A DNA stretch of 64,000 bases from Nocardia fluminea (GTDB lineage Bacteria; Actinomycetota; Actinomycetes; Mycobacteriales; Mycobacteriaceae): positions 4,030,001-4,094,000 of the forward strand of contig NZ_PJMW01000002.1 of assembly GCF_002846365.1 (NCBI RefSeq), read 5' to 3'. The position numbers were made by a program, and so were the translations under genes. Position 1 is the stretch's first letter; the number at the start of each line of letters is the position of its first letter. The notes below the pieces were generated by a model that had not been told where the DNA came from, searched no databases, and worked only from the letters and a program-made list of their open reading frames with translations. Positions 54,101 to 62,893 of this stretch are shown here, in pieces.

Positions 54101-54207
54101 GATCCCGCGGTCGATAAACCGCTCTGAGCTGCTGGTTCCCACCCCAACGGCTGAGAAGTTCCTGAGAAGAGCGCCGTGGCCGGAACTCGCCGCCACCGCG
54201 GGGCGGT

Positions 54208-55707
54208 TCAGACGGGCCGCACCAGTCCGTGGCGGACGAGTCCGGCGACCACACCGAGTGCCCGGTCGGCGAATTCCGGCGTGACCTGCTCCGCGCCGTC
54301 GGCGAGGGCGAGTAGTTCGATCAGTTCGTACAACGGCAGCCCGTCCGGCCGCATTCCCGCGACCAGGGCGACCGTCGACTCGTCGACCTCGTGCTGCCAG
54401 CGCGGTCCGTCGCCGCGATGCAGCCGGGCCACCTGCTCGGTCCAGCCGAACTCGCCGGGCAGATACACCCGCTCCAACGCGGTCGCCGGGCTCGGCGCGA
54501 AACGGGATGCCCACGCGAGGTTCTCGTCGGCTGCCACCGCCCGCAACCACGCCGACCGCGCGAAATATCCGGCCACCTCGGTGCCGAGCGGGTCGTCGAA
54601 ACCGTGGGTGAGGTCCTCGGCGAGGAGTTCGGTGGGGCCGTCGATCGCGCGCAGATAGACGAAACCGAACCCGACGCCCGCCACCTCGGCGGCCTCGAAG
54701 GCGTCGAGCCACCGCGCCGCCTGCTCCTGAGCGGCCGGGTCGCGCGGATCCAGGCCCGCGTCGCGCAGCCAGGTGCCCACGTAGAGGGCCGGATCGGCGA
54801 CGTCGCGCTGCACGATCCACGCGTCGACCCCGTGGGCGGGCAACCAGCTCGACACCCGCCGGCGCCAGTCCTCGCCGTCCACGTGCACCCAGGCGGCCAG
54901 CATGGCCGCTGTGCCGCCGGGCGCCAGCAGTTCGGGCGCCTGCCCGATGACCAGTTCGCTGGCCCCGTCCAGGGCGAGCCCCGAGTCGCGATAGGTGTGC
55001 TCGATCCGGGCCGGCCCGACCACGAACGGCGGATTGGCCACCACCTGGTCGAAGCGCCGCCCGGCCACGGGCTCGAACCAGGATCCCTCGAGCAGTTCGA
55101 TATCGAGTTCGTTGAGCGCGGCCGTGGCCTGCGCCAGCCACAGGGCCCGCGCGTTGACGTCGGTCGCGGTGACCCGGCCCGCGTAACCCGCCGCGTGCAC
55201 GGCCTGCACGCCACAGCCGGTACCCAGATCCAGCACGGTGCCGACGGGTTCGGTGGGCGTGGCCCGCAGCAGGGACAGCGACGCGTGCCCGACGCCGAGG
55301 ACGTGATCCTCGGTGAGCGTGCGCCGCCGCATCGAATCGTCGAGATCGGACAGGATCCACCGGGTACCCGCGCCCGCGTCGAGCGGTCTCAGATCGAGCG
55401 CGGCCCGCACCTGGTCTCCGTCGCGGGTGAGCAGACCCGCCGCCACCGCCGCGTCGACGCGCACCGGCGCGAGCGCGGCCGCCACGTCACGCTCGGGCAG
55501 GACATCCCCGAGCAGTAACAACCGCACCAGTGTGCCGAGGTCGCCCGCCGCCCGTGCGGCGCGGCGCACCGGCACCGGCTCCGAACGACTCAGTGCCGCA
55601 TGCACATCGGGGCCCAGCGCCTCGACGAGGGTCTCGGCGTCGTACCCGACCCGGATCAGCGCGGTGCGCAGGTCCGGGCACAGCGCGGTGAGCAGGGAGT
55701 CGGTCAT
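54208..55707 (-). CDS. SAM-dependent methyltransferase of the NPPF (N-methylating) type
   Basis: A 499-residue protein. The SAM motif DLGTGCG is at 160-166 and the NPPF motif at 225-228 (VVANPPFV). The latter is the signature of enzymes that methylate amino nitrogens of adenine, guanine or glutamine (HemK/PrmC, RlmG, N6-adenine enzymes). A ~150-residue N-terminal domain may bind substrate, and the C-terminal ~200 residues have no recognised motif. The ATG at 55707 is favoured because homology-like sequence begins there. Target, whether rRNA, tRNA or protein, is unknown. Confidence 0.85.
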   Translation of the reverse strand: MTDSLLTALCPDLRTALIRVGYDAETLVEALGPDVHAALSRSEPVPVRRAARAAGDLGTLVRLLLLGDVLPERDVAAALAPVRVDAAVAAGLLTRDGDQVRAALDLRPLDAGAGTRWILSDLDDSMRRRTLTEDHVLGVGHASLSLLRATPTEPVGTVLDLGTGCGVQAVHAAGYAGRVTATDVNARALWLAQATAALNELDIELLEGSWFEPVAGRRFDQVVANPPFVVGPARIEHTYRDSGLALDGASELVIGQAPELLAPGGTAAMLAAWVHVDGEDWRRRVSSWLPAHGVDAWIVQRDVADPALYVGTWLRDAGLDPRDPAAQEQAARWLDAFEAAEVAGVGFGFVYLRAIDGPTELLAEDLTHGFDDPLGTEVAGYFARSAWLRAVAADENLAWASRFAPSPATALERVYLPGEFGWTEQVARLHRGDGPRWQHEVDESTVALVAGMRPDGLPLYELIELLALADGAEQVTPEFADRALGVVAGLVRHGLVRPV

Positions 55708-55895
55708 CGTCGGGTTCGTAGGCACCCGACTACTCTGCCAGGGCCATGAGCACTGAGAACGACCAGCTGCCACTGCGTGTCGGCGCGTGCGCAAAGGCTG
55801 GGGTCGCCCGAATATCGCGGTAGCTGCGTGGGCATCTCACGGAAAGCCGTTGGTGGAGGGGAATGTGGTCGCGGAAGGTCGACGTCCGCGGTGGT

Positions 55896-56633
55896 TCAGC
55901 CGGTGTAGGGGTCTCTGGATGTCACGCAGTACAGGGTGTTTCCGGGGTCGCGCAGGACTGTCCAGTGTTCGGCGTCGGTGATGCGGGTGGCGCCGAGGGA
56001 TTCGTGCCAGGTGGCGGTGGCGGCGATGTTCGAGGAGGCCAGGTCGACATGCGCGCCGGCGGGGGCGGGGTCGTCGAGGCGCTGGAGCAGAAAGTGCAGT
56101 GGCTGGTCGGGGCCGCGGAGGCGGGAGAATTCCGGACGGCGGCCGGACTTGTGCGTCCAGTCGGTGAGCGTCTGCCAGAACGCGGTATCGGCGTCGATAT
56201 CGGCGGGGGACAGGTCGAGGCAGATCTGGTCGAGGCGGGTGACCGTGCCGTCGGGAGCGGTGGTGACCGTCACCGGCGCCGGGTGCGGACTCGCGTTTCT
56301 CGCCGCCGGCGTGAAGCAGAAGATCTGTCCCGCAGGCGATTCCAGCACGGTGTAGTCGGGCTGTTCGACGACCACGCGCGCACCGAGTCCCGTAGCGGTC
56401 GCGACCGCCGCGGGAATGTCGTCGACGTCGAGGTCGAGGTGGACGCCACCGTTGTCGCCGACCGCTTGCATCTTGATCCACGCGGGCCCGCTCGCGGGCA
56501 GCAGCGTGACGAACTCGTCGTTCTCGCCGCGCGGCGCGGACACGGTGGAGTCGGTGACTTTCGCCCAGAACCGCGCGCAATCGGCGAAGGTATCGACGGG
56601 CCGGTCCAGAAAGGCCCAGGTCCAGCGAATCAT
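55896..56633 (-). CDS. VOC family protein (two-domain glyoxalase/bleomycin-resistance fold)
   Basis: A 245-residue protein made of two VOC modules. The first, residues ~1-112, has GGVHLDLDVDDIPAAVATATGLGARVV and VLESPAGQIFCF; the second, ~130-240, has DQICLDLSPADIDADTAFW and HVDLASSNIAATATWHESLGA, then VLRDPGNTLYCVT. Histidine and glutamate positions for metal binding are only partly evident. The ATG at 56633 has a GGAAGGGAGA ribosome site. Substrate is unknown. It diverges from the MFS gene. Confidence 0.88.
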   Translation of the reverse strand: MIRWTWAFLDRPVDTFADCARFWAKVTDSTVSAPRGENDEFVTLLPASGPAWIKMQAVGDNGGVHLDLDVDDIPAAVATATGLGARVVVEQPDYTVLESPAGQIFCFTPAARNASPHPAPVTVTTAPDGTVTRLDQICLDLSPADIDADTAFWQTLTDWTHKSGRRPEFSRLRGPDQPLHFLLQRLDDPAPAGAHVDLASSNIAATATWHESLGATRITDAEHWTVLRDPGNTLYCVTSRDPYTG

Positions 56634-56855
56634 GCTGTCTCCCTTCCGATATGAGAGCACCCGCGCAGCCGTCGGCCGGATTCGGTTGCCCTGCCGGGCG
56701 GCTCGGGGTTGTTCTGTCCGAACGGTAGGCGGCCCGGGCTCGGCTGTCGACAGCGTTGCCGGAACAGCGTGCGGCGCTTCGCCGGTACGGCACTTCGGGT
56801 GCCGCTGCCCCCACCCGAGTATCCACCGTCCTCGGTGGCGGGATATTGACGAAAC

Positions 56856-58235
56856 ATGTCACACCGGCCACTCGCTGGCCCCGCCTCGATCCGGCACGCT
56901 ATCCAGGTGACCGACTTACGTGTGCCTCTGCCGCCCACCGGCGACGACCCGGCCGATGACCTCACTCCCGCACCGGCGGTCACCGACGAACGCCGTCGGC
57001 TCCATCCCGCGTGGATCGTGGCCGGCGTCGGATTCGTCGCCCTGCTCGGCGCGGCCGCCTTCCGCTCGGTCCCCAGCGTCCTCATCGAGCCCCTGCACAC
57101 CGAATTCGGTTGGTCGCACGCCACGATCTCCGCCGCTATCTCGCTGAATATGCTGCTCTACGGCCTGATCTCGCCGTTCGCCGCCGCGCTGATGGACCGT
57201 TTCGGCATCCGCAAGGTGGTGTGTTCGGCGCTGGTGCTGATCGCCGCGGGCAGCGGGCTGACGGTGTTCATGACCCAGGCGTGGCAGCTGGTGGCGACGT
57301 GGGGTCTGCTGGTGGGCGTCGGCGTGGGGTCGGTGTCGATGCCCTTCGTCGCGACCATCACGGGCCGCTGGTTCGTCCGGAGTCGTGGCCTGGTCACCGG
57401 AGTGCTCACCGCGGCGGGCGCCACCGGCCAGCTGGTGTTCCTGCCACTGGTGTCGATGCTGGCCACCGAGCACGGCTGGCGGTTGCCGTCGTTGATCGTG
57501 GCGGCGGTGGCGCTGTCGGTGGTGCCGCTGGTCTGGCTGTTCGTGCGCGACTACCCCAGCGATGCCGGTGTGCGCGCGTACGGGGCGCCCGCCGACTCGG
57601 ACGCGGGCGCGCGAGTCCCGATCGCGGGCGGTGCGAACCGGGCGTTGACGGTACTGGCCGCCGCGGCGCGCCGGCCCGGATTCTGGCTGCTGGCCGGTGG
57701 TTTCGCGATCTGCGGAGCCTCGACGAACGGCCTGGTCGGCACCCATTTCGTCACCGCGGCCCACGACCACGGCATGCCGCCGACCACAGCGGCCGGACTG
57801 CTGGCGCTGGTCGGGATCTTCGATGTGGCGGGCACCATCGCCTCGGGCTGGCTCTCCGACCGTGTGGATCCGCGCTACCTGCTGCTCGGCTACTACTCGT
57901 TGCGCGGGCTCTCGCTGCTGATCCTGCCCTCGCTGCTCGGCCCGCACACCGAGCCGAGCATGTGGGTGTTCATCGTGTTCTACGGCCTGGACTGGATCGC
58001 GACCGTCCCGCCGACCGTGCTGCTGTGCCGTGAACTCTTCGGCGCCGACGGCCCGATCGCGTTCGGCTGGGTCTTCGCCGCCCATCAGGTCGGCGCCGCT
58101 GTCGCCGCCACCGGCGCGGGCTTCGTTCGCGACGTCCAGGGCTCCTACGATCTCGCCTGGTACGTGGCGGGGGCGCTCTGCGGTATCGCCGCGGTCATGT
58201 CGATGCTGGTCCGCAGACCGAAAACAGCCGCATGA
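56856..58235 (+). CDS. MFS transporter, OFA-like
   Basis: A 459-residue protein with a ~50-residue hydrophilic start and 12 predicted helices. DRFGIRK, between helices 2 and 3 (residues ~110-116), is the MFS signature loop, repeated as DRVDPR in the second half (~343-348). The pattern resembles the oxalate/formate antiporter (OFA) branch; substrate is not known. Start ATG 56856 or GTG 56907; the latter would shorten the tail by 17 residues and neither has a clear ribosome site. It is convergent with DUF3099, 7 bases apart. Confidence 0.85.
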   Translation: MSHRPLAGPASIRHAIQVTDLRVPLPPTGDDPADDLTPAPAVTDERRRLHPAWIVAGVGFVALLGAAAFRSVPSVLIEPLHTEFGWSHATISAAISLNMLLYGLISPFAAALMDRFGIRKVVCSALVLIAAGSGLTVFMTQAWQLVATWGLLVGVGVGSVSMPFVATITGRWFVRSRGLVTGVLTAAGATGQLVFLPLVSMLATEHGWRLPSLIVAAVALSVVPLVWLFVRDYPSDAGVRAYGAPADSDAGARVPIAGGANRALTVLAAAARRPGFWLLAGGFAICGASTNGLVGTHFVTAAHDHGMPPTTAAGLLALVGIFDVAGTIASGWLSDRVDPRYLLLGYYSLRGLSLLILPSLLGPHTEPSMWVFIVFYGLDWIATVPPTVLLCRELFGADGPIAFGWVFAAHQVGAAVAATGAGFVRDVQGSYDLAWYVAGALCGIAAVMSMLVRRPKTAA

Positions 58236-58242
58236 CCAGCCG

Positions 58243-58659
58243 TTATTCCAGTGTCTTGTGCTGTCCGGATTCCAGTGCGATCTGGTTCGTGCGGCCGTCC
58301 CAGCGGCTCGGCTCGTCCTTGGTCCGCGGCGGACGGTCGTTGGCGATCAGCACCGCGATCCACGGCAGCGGCACCGAGGCGGCGATGATCAGGATCGAGA
58401 GCAACGGGTTCTCGAACGCGCTGTAGGCGATCGCGGCCAGGATCAGGCAGGGGATCCGGAAGGCCATGATGAACGTGTAGCGGCGCACCCTGGCGCGATG
58501 CTGATCGTCGAGCGAGGGCGCGGCCTCGGTGATCAGCACGGCGTGTTCGGCGGACGCGGGCCGGAAGAACCCACGCGAGGACGTGGGCTCGGCGGGCATC
58601 GTCACTTCCGGGTCTGGTTTCGGTTCGTCGGCGCCTGGGACATCGCCGTAGGAGGACAT
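58243..58659 (-). CDS. DUF3099 family membrane protein
   Basis: A 138-residue protein with a hydrophilic N terminus and two hydrophobic segments (residues ~62-80 and ~87-106: TFIMAFRIPCLILAAIAYSAF, LLSILIIAASVPLPWIAVLIA). HAVLITEAAPSLDDQHRARVRRY just before the first is the family signature. Found next to sigB in many actinobacteria; function unknown. Confidence 0.88.
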   Translation of the reverse strand: MSSYGDVPGADEPKPDPEVTMPAEPTSSRGFFRPASAEHAVLITEAAPSLDDQHRARVRRYTFIMAFRIPCLILAAIAYSAFENPLLSILIIAASVPLPWIAVLIANDRPPRTKDEPSRWDGRTNQIALESGQHKTLE

Positions 58660-58733
58660 ACCCCGAGTCTTCCACTCGGCGTCATCGAGCGCACACGCGG
58701 CTGGTCAGCGGGGCGGTGCTCGGATGCGGCATC

Positions 58734-58982
58734 ATGGAAGGCGTGAGTACAGACACTCTGGTACGCCCGGAAACCACGACCGACGAGACGACCAGCGACG
58801 ACACCCCGAAATTCTTCCATTACGTGAAGAAGGACCGGATCGCCGAGAGTGCCGTGATGGGCACGATGGTCGTCGCACTGTGCGGCGAGGTCTTCCCGGT
58901 GACGCGTTCGGCCAAGCCCGGTTCGCCCGTGTGCCCGGACTGCAAGAAGGTCTACGAGGGCTTGCGCAAGGATGGCGACTGA
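58734..58982 (+). CDS. DUF3039 zinc-ribbon-like small protein
   Basis: An 82-residue protein with conserved TPKFFHYVKKDRIAESAVMGTMVVALCGEVFPVTRSAKPGSPVCPDCKKVYE. C49 together with the CPDC pair near residues 66-69 could bind zinc. This is the actinobacterial DUF3039 family (Rv2699c in M. tuberculosis), of unknown role. The start may be ATG 58734 or GTG 58743; ribosome sites are weak for both. Its 3' end overlaps the convergent YihY-family gene by 31 bases. Confidence 0.88.
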   Translation: MEGVSTDTLVRPETTTDETTSDDTPKFFHYVKKDRIAESAVMGTMVVALCGEVFPVTRSAKPGSPVCPDCKKVYEGLRKDGD

Positions 58983-60091
58983 GCCGACTGCTCGGTCGGT
59001 GACGCCGGTGCCTCGGAGGGGGCCCCGGCGGTTTCGTCGTGCTCGTCGTCATCACCACGCACCTGGCTGGTGATCCATTCCTTGACCTGCTCGATCCGGG
59101 TGGCCCGGGCAGGCCAGAACTCCTGCACGGCGGCGTTGAACTCCGCGCCCAGGATCACCGCGAAGCCGAGGAAGTACGTGAACAGCAGGAACGCGATCGG
59201 CGTGGCCAGCGCGCCGTAGCTCACCCCGGTGGCGGTGATCCACGACAGGTACCGGCGCAGCAGGTCGCTGGCCGCCATGAAGAAGACCCCGGCCACCAGC
59301 GCGCCGCCGAAGAGCCGATGCCACGGCAGAGACTTGTGCAGGGCCAGTTTGTAGAGCGTGGTCAGCCCGACGATCAGCAGCAGGCCGACGATCGGGTAGT
59401 AGAACGTGTCGATCAGCCGCAATCCCGGCTCGCGCCACGCCTCGGGCAGGACCCGCCCGATCCGGGTCGGTCCCAGCGCGATCACCGGCAGGATGAGCAC
59501 CGCGGCCACCAGGAACTGCACATAGAGCAGCAGCGCGAAGATCCGCTGCCAGACCGGATGACGGGCGTCCTGCTGTCCGTGCGCCTCCACGATGGCGTCG
59601 ACGAAGGTGGCCATCGCCGAGGACCCGGCCCACAGCGACAACACGAAACCCACCGAGACCAGGGCACCGCGCCCCCGGCCGAGCACGTCGTCGACGGTCG
59701 GTTCGATCAGATCCGAGACCACCGACGGGCTGAAGAAGTCGCGGCTGAACGCGATGATCTTGCTCTCCACGATCTGTACGGTGTCGGGCCCGAACAACCC
59801 GCCCACATAGCCGAGGCTGCCGAGCAGTCCGAGCAGCAGGGGCGCCAGCGACAACGTTTGCCAGAACGCCGCGGCCGCGGACTTGGCGAAGATCGAGTTG
59901 TCCCAGCACTTGAGGGCGACCCGGACCACCAACCGCCACGCGGTGGCCAGCCGGCGCCGCCACCGCGGGTGATCGCTGCGACATTGCGGAGCTGCTTGCG
60001 CGCCGACCGGGGGGCGCGCAGGCGAGTCGCGGGGCGGGAGCGCCCGCGGCGGGCGCGCCGCGTCGGCAGCCGGGGCCTGGTCGTTGTTCAT
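58952..60091 (-). CDS. YihY/virulence factor BrkB family membrane protein
   Basis: A 379-residue integral membrane protein. A ~55-residue Pro/Arg-rich cytosolic start precedes six helices between residues ~75 and ~330. FAKSAAAAFWQTLSLAPLLLGLLG, LWAGSSAMATFVDAIVEAHG and SYGALATPIAFLLFTYFLGFAVILGAEFNA are the family motifs. The charged C-terminal tail is Glu/Asp-rich. Once called ribonuclease BN, the family is now of uncertain function; Rv2707 is the likely mycobacterial counterpart. Start ATG 60091; an ATG at 60106 is an alternative. Confidence 0.9.
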   Translation of the reverse strand: MNNDQAPAADAARPPRALPPRDSPARPPVGAQAAPQCRSDHPRWRRRLATAWRLVVRVALKCWDNSIFAKSAAAAFWQTLSLAPLLLGLLGSLGYVGGLFGPDTVQIVESKIIAFSRDFFSPSVVSDLIEPTVDDVLGRGRGALVSVGFVLSLWAGSSAMATFVDAIVEAHGQQDARHPVWQRIFALLLYVQFLVAAVLILPVIALGPTRIGRVLPEAWREPGLRLIDTFYYPIVGLLLIVGLTTLYKLALHKSLPWHRLFGGALVAGVFFMAASDLLRRYLSWITATGVSYGALATPIAFLLFTYFLGFAVILGAEFNAAVQEFWPARATRIEQVKEWITSQVRGDDDEHDETAGAPSEAPASPTEQSAQSPSLRKPS

Positions 60092-60258
60092 CTCAGTGTC
60101 AAGCATCCCGCACGGAGGCGCTCCGTGTGGTGCGGGCAGGGCATCGTGTCGGTGGGTAACAGGTAAATGGCCGGTGACCACGGGCGCGGTTGTGATGCCT
60201 GTCGCCCACCCCGCGTCGGTTTGGCGACACGCCGCATCGGGCGGCTAGGGTCGACTGC

Positions 60259-62019
60259 GTGACTGGGTCGGGTGGTGCCGCTACGGCGAAACAAGTGGGG
60301 ACACCGGGCGAGACTGCCGCGGGAGGTGCCCCGTCGGGTTCGTTGCGTGCCTGGCAGCGGCGCGCGTTGACGAAGTACCTGGCCACCAAGCCGCGTGACT
60401 TTCTCGCGGTCGCGACACCCGGCGCGGGTAAGACCACGTTCGCGCTGCGGGTTGCCGCGGAGTTGCTGGCCGATCGCACGGTGGATCAGATCACCGTCGT
60501 CGCCCCGACCGAGCACCTCAAGCACCAGTGGTCCGCGGCGGCCGCGCGCACCGGAATCCAGCTGGACTCGCGGTTCTCCAACTCCACGGGCGCCACCTCC
60601 GGCGACTATCACGGCGTGGTGGTGACCTATGCCCAGGTCGCCGCCCATCCGACGCGACACCGGGTGCGCACCGAGAACCGTCGCACGCTGGTGATCCTCG
60701 ACGAGATCCACCACGCCGGTGACGCCAAGACCTGGGGCGAGGCGACCGAGGAGGCGTTCGGCGACGCGACACGCCGGCTAGCACTGACCGGAACCCCGTT
60801 CCGTAGTGACGATTCGAAGATCCCGTTCGTCACCTACGAGCCCGACGAAGGCGGCTTCCCGCGTTCGCGCGCCGATCATTCCTACGGCTATGCCGACGCG
60901 CTCGCCGACGGCGTCGTGCGCCCGGTGGTGTTCCTCGCCTACTCCGGCGACGCGCACTGGCGCGACAGCGCGGGCGAGGAACACACCGCCCGCCTCGGCG
61001 AACCGCTCAGTGCCGAACACACCGCGCGGGCCTGGCGCACGGCGCTCGACCCGGCGGGCGACTGGATCTCGGCGGTGTTGCGCGCGGCGGATGTGCGCCT
61101 GCGTCAGCTGCGCGCGTCCGGCATGCCCGACGCGGGTGGTCTGGTGATCGCCACCGATCAGGAGCGCGCCCGCGACTACGCCGAACTGCTCGAACACATC
61201 TGTGGCGAGCGGCCGACGGTGGTGCTCTCGGACGACCCGCAGTCCTCGCAGCGCATCGGCGAGTTCGGTAAGGGCACCCAGCCGTGGATGGTCGCGGTAC
61301 GCATGGTGTCCGAGGGCGTCGACGTGCCGCGCCTGGCCGTGGGCGTCTATGCCACCAGCGCCTCGACACCGCTGTACTTCGCTCAGGCCATCGGCCGTTT
61401 CGTGCGTGCCCGCAAGCCGGGGGAGACCGCGAGTGTGTTCCTGCCGTCGGTGCCGGTGCTGCTCGACCTCGCCGCCCAGCTCGAGCTGCAGCGCGATCAC
61501 GTCATCGGCAAGCCGCATCGCGAGAAGGACGGTCTCGACGACGAGCTCCTGATGGACGCGAACAAGGCCAAGGACGAGCCCGGCGAGGACGAGAAGTCCT
61601 TTGTCGCCCTGGCCGCGGACGCCGAACTCGATCAGGTGATCTATGACGGCTCCTCCTTCGGCACCGCGACCATCGCGGGCAGTGACGAGGAAGCCGACTA
61701 CCTCGGCATTCCCGGCCTGCTCGACGCCGACCAGATGCGTGCCCTGCTCCGCGACCGCCAGACCCGCCAGCTCGCCGACCGCAGCGCGCAGGAGGTCGCG
61801 CCGCCACCCGCGGCCGTCGCCGAACGCGTCGCCACCTCCGACAAACTGGGCGAGCTACGCCGCGAACTCAACAGTCTCGTCGCGATGCACCACCACCGCA
61901 CCGGGAAACCCCACGGCGTGATCCACGGCGAACTCCGTCGCGAATGTGGTGGTCCGCCAACGGCATTGGCGAGTGTTGATCAATTGGGCGAACGCATCGC
62001 CGCTCTGCGCCGACTCTGA
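60259..62019 (+). CDS. XPB/UvsW-like DEAD/DEAH-box helicase
   Basis: A 586-residue superfamily 2 helicase. The Q-motif-like RAWQRRALTKYL is near residues 30-41, Walker A ATPGAGKTT at 52-60, the DEIHH box at 148-152 and LTGTPFR near 177. Motif VI is QAIGRFVRARK near 379-389. The C-terminal ~150 residues have no recognised fold. XPB-like bacterial helicases act on DNA, probably in repair; exact role unknown. It starts at GTG 60259. It is convergent with the TetR gene, with 110 bases between that hold nothing recognisable. Confidence 0.88.
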   Translation: MTGSGGAATAKQVGTPGETAAGGAPSGSLRAWQRRALTKYLATKPRDFLAVATPGAGKTTFALRVAAELLADRTVDQITVVAPTEHLKHQWSAAAARTGIQLDSRFSNSTGATSGDYHGVVVTYAQVAAHPTRHRVRTENRRTLVILDEIHHAGDAKTWGEATEEAFGDATRRLALTGTPFRSDDSKIPFVTYEPDEGGFPRSRADHSYGYADALADGVVRPVVFLAYSGDAHWRDSAGEEHTARLGEPLSAEHTARAWRTALDPAGDWISAVLRAADVRLRQLRASGMPDAGGLVIATDQERARDYAELLEHICGERPTVVLSDDPQSSQRIGEFGKGTQPWMVAVRMVSEGVDVPRLAVGVYATSASTPLYFAQAIGRFVRARKPGETASVFLPSVPVLLDLAAQLELQRDHVIGKPHREKDGLDDELLMDANKAKDEPGEDEKSFVALAADAELDQVIYDGSSFGTATIAGSDEEADYLGIPGLLDADQMRALLRDRQTRQLADRSAQEVAPPPAAVAERVATSDKLGELRRELNSLVAMHHHRTGKPHGVIHGELRRECGGPPTALASVDQLGERIAALRRL

Positions 62020-62129
62020 GGGATCCGGGGCCAATTCTCGGCGATGCTCGCGTTGGGCGCTTCGGGACTCTCGGGGATCGTCGTCCGATGGCGCGCTGAG
62101 CTGTCAGCCGAAGCCGGGCGCCGCGTCGC

Positions 62130-62732
62130 CTAGCGTGTCGCGGCGGCGAGGGTGTGCAGGGCGCTGTCCACCGCGGCGCTCAGCTCGTCGGGGCTGACGC
62201 CGTCTCTGGCCTGGATCGACAGCCCGTACAGCACCGTGCTGTACAACATCGCGAGCGAGGCGGTTTCCGTCTCGGGGGCGAGGTCGCCGTCGATGACGCC
62301 ACGGTCGAGCCGGGCGCGGATGTCGGCCGTGGTTCGGCTGCGGGCTTGCGCGAGGAATTCGCGGACCGACGCGGTGCGGGTGGCATAGGTCGCGCCCGCG
62401 AGGACCACCATGCAGCCGTTCGGCAGGCCCGGATCGGTGTAGGTGGCGATGTTGTCGCGCAGCATCGCCTCGATGGCGGCGTAGGCGGTGGGCTGCTCGC
62501 GCAGTGCCCTGGCGGTGTGGGAGCCCTCGGTGCGGCCGTAGAGCTCGACGGCGGCGCGGAACAGGGCTTCCTTGTCGCCGAAGGCGGCGTAGAGGCTGGG
62601 GGAGTTGATGCCCATGGCGGCGGTGAGGTCGCTCATCGAAGCGCCGTCGTAGCCGAGTTCCCAGAACACCTCCATCGCACGGCGTAACGCGACCTCCCGA
62701 TCGAAGCCCCGGGGACGCCCGCGCTCTGCCAT
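62130..62732 (-). CDS. TetR/AcrR family regulator 2
   Basis: A 200-residue repressor. The helix-turn-helix is at residues ~13-57 (REVALRRAMEVFWELGYDGASMSDLTAAMGINSPSLYAAFGDKEALF). The ligand domain, with PNGCMVVLAGATYATRTASVREFLAQARSR, resembles the TetR_C_16/YjdC-like group. It diverges from the dehydrogenase at 62894 across a 161-base region with three operator-like repeats, so it likely represses both. The ATG at 62732 has AAAGG upstream. Confidence 0.9.
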   Translation of the reverse strand: MAERGRPRGFDREVALRRAMEVFWELGYDGASMSDLTAAMGINSPSLYAAFGDKEALFRAAVELYGRTEGSHTARALREQPTAYAAIEAMLRDNIATYTDPGLPNGCMVVLAGATYATRTASVREFLAQARSRTTADIRARLDRGVIDGDLAPETETASLAMLYSTVLYGLSIQARDGVSPDELSAAVDSALHTLAAATR

Positions 62733-62744
62733 GCGCAACCTTTC

Positions 62745-62760
62745 TGTGCTGATCGGTAAA
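62745..62760. promoter_or_regulatory. operator-like repeat 1 (TetR 2)
   Basis: TGTGCTGATCGGTAAA, 13 bases upstream of the TetR start. It matches the copy at 62804-62819 at 12 of 16 positions. It overlaps a separate short palindrome CGGTA-AATA-TACCG at 62754-62767. Confidence 0.5.
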
Positions 62761-62803
62761 TATACCGCGCCACGCAGCGGCGGAAGTAGTCGTCCACTGT
62801 TTT

Positions 62804-62819
62804 TGTGTCGATTGGTACA
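62804..62819. promoter_or_regulatory. operator-like repeat 2 (TetR 2)
   Basis: TGTGTCGATTGGTACA, with TGT-N10-ACA ends and a TCGA core like copy 3. Central copy in the divergent region, spaced 59 bases from copy 1 and 57 from copy 3. Confidence 0.6.
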
Positions 62820-62860
62820 GAACTCTTGACGGTGATGGCCGGAATGCGCTTCCCTATTTA

Positions 62861-62876
62861 TGTATCGACCACTACA
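62861..62876. promoter_or_regulatory. operator-like repeat 3 (TetR 2)
   Basis: TGTATCGACCACTACA lies within the inverted repeat TTATGTA-N8-TACATAA (62858-62879), 17 bases before the dehydrogenase start. Shares TGTnTCGAnnnnTACA with copy 2. Confidence 0.65.
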
Positions 62877-62893
62877 TAATTGGAGCGAGCCTG

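Noticed and set aside
54100..54150. Second GGAACC...GGTTT promoter further upstream of sigB
   Set aside because: Spacing between GGAAC and GTT is 15 bases, shorter than the ECF consensus, whereas the site at 54073-54100 fits exactly.
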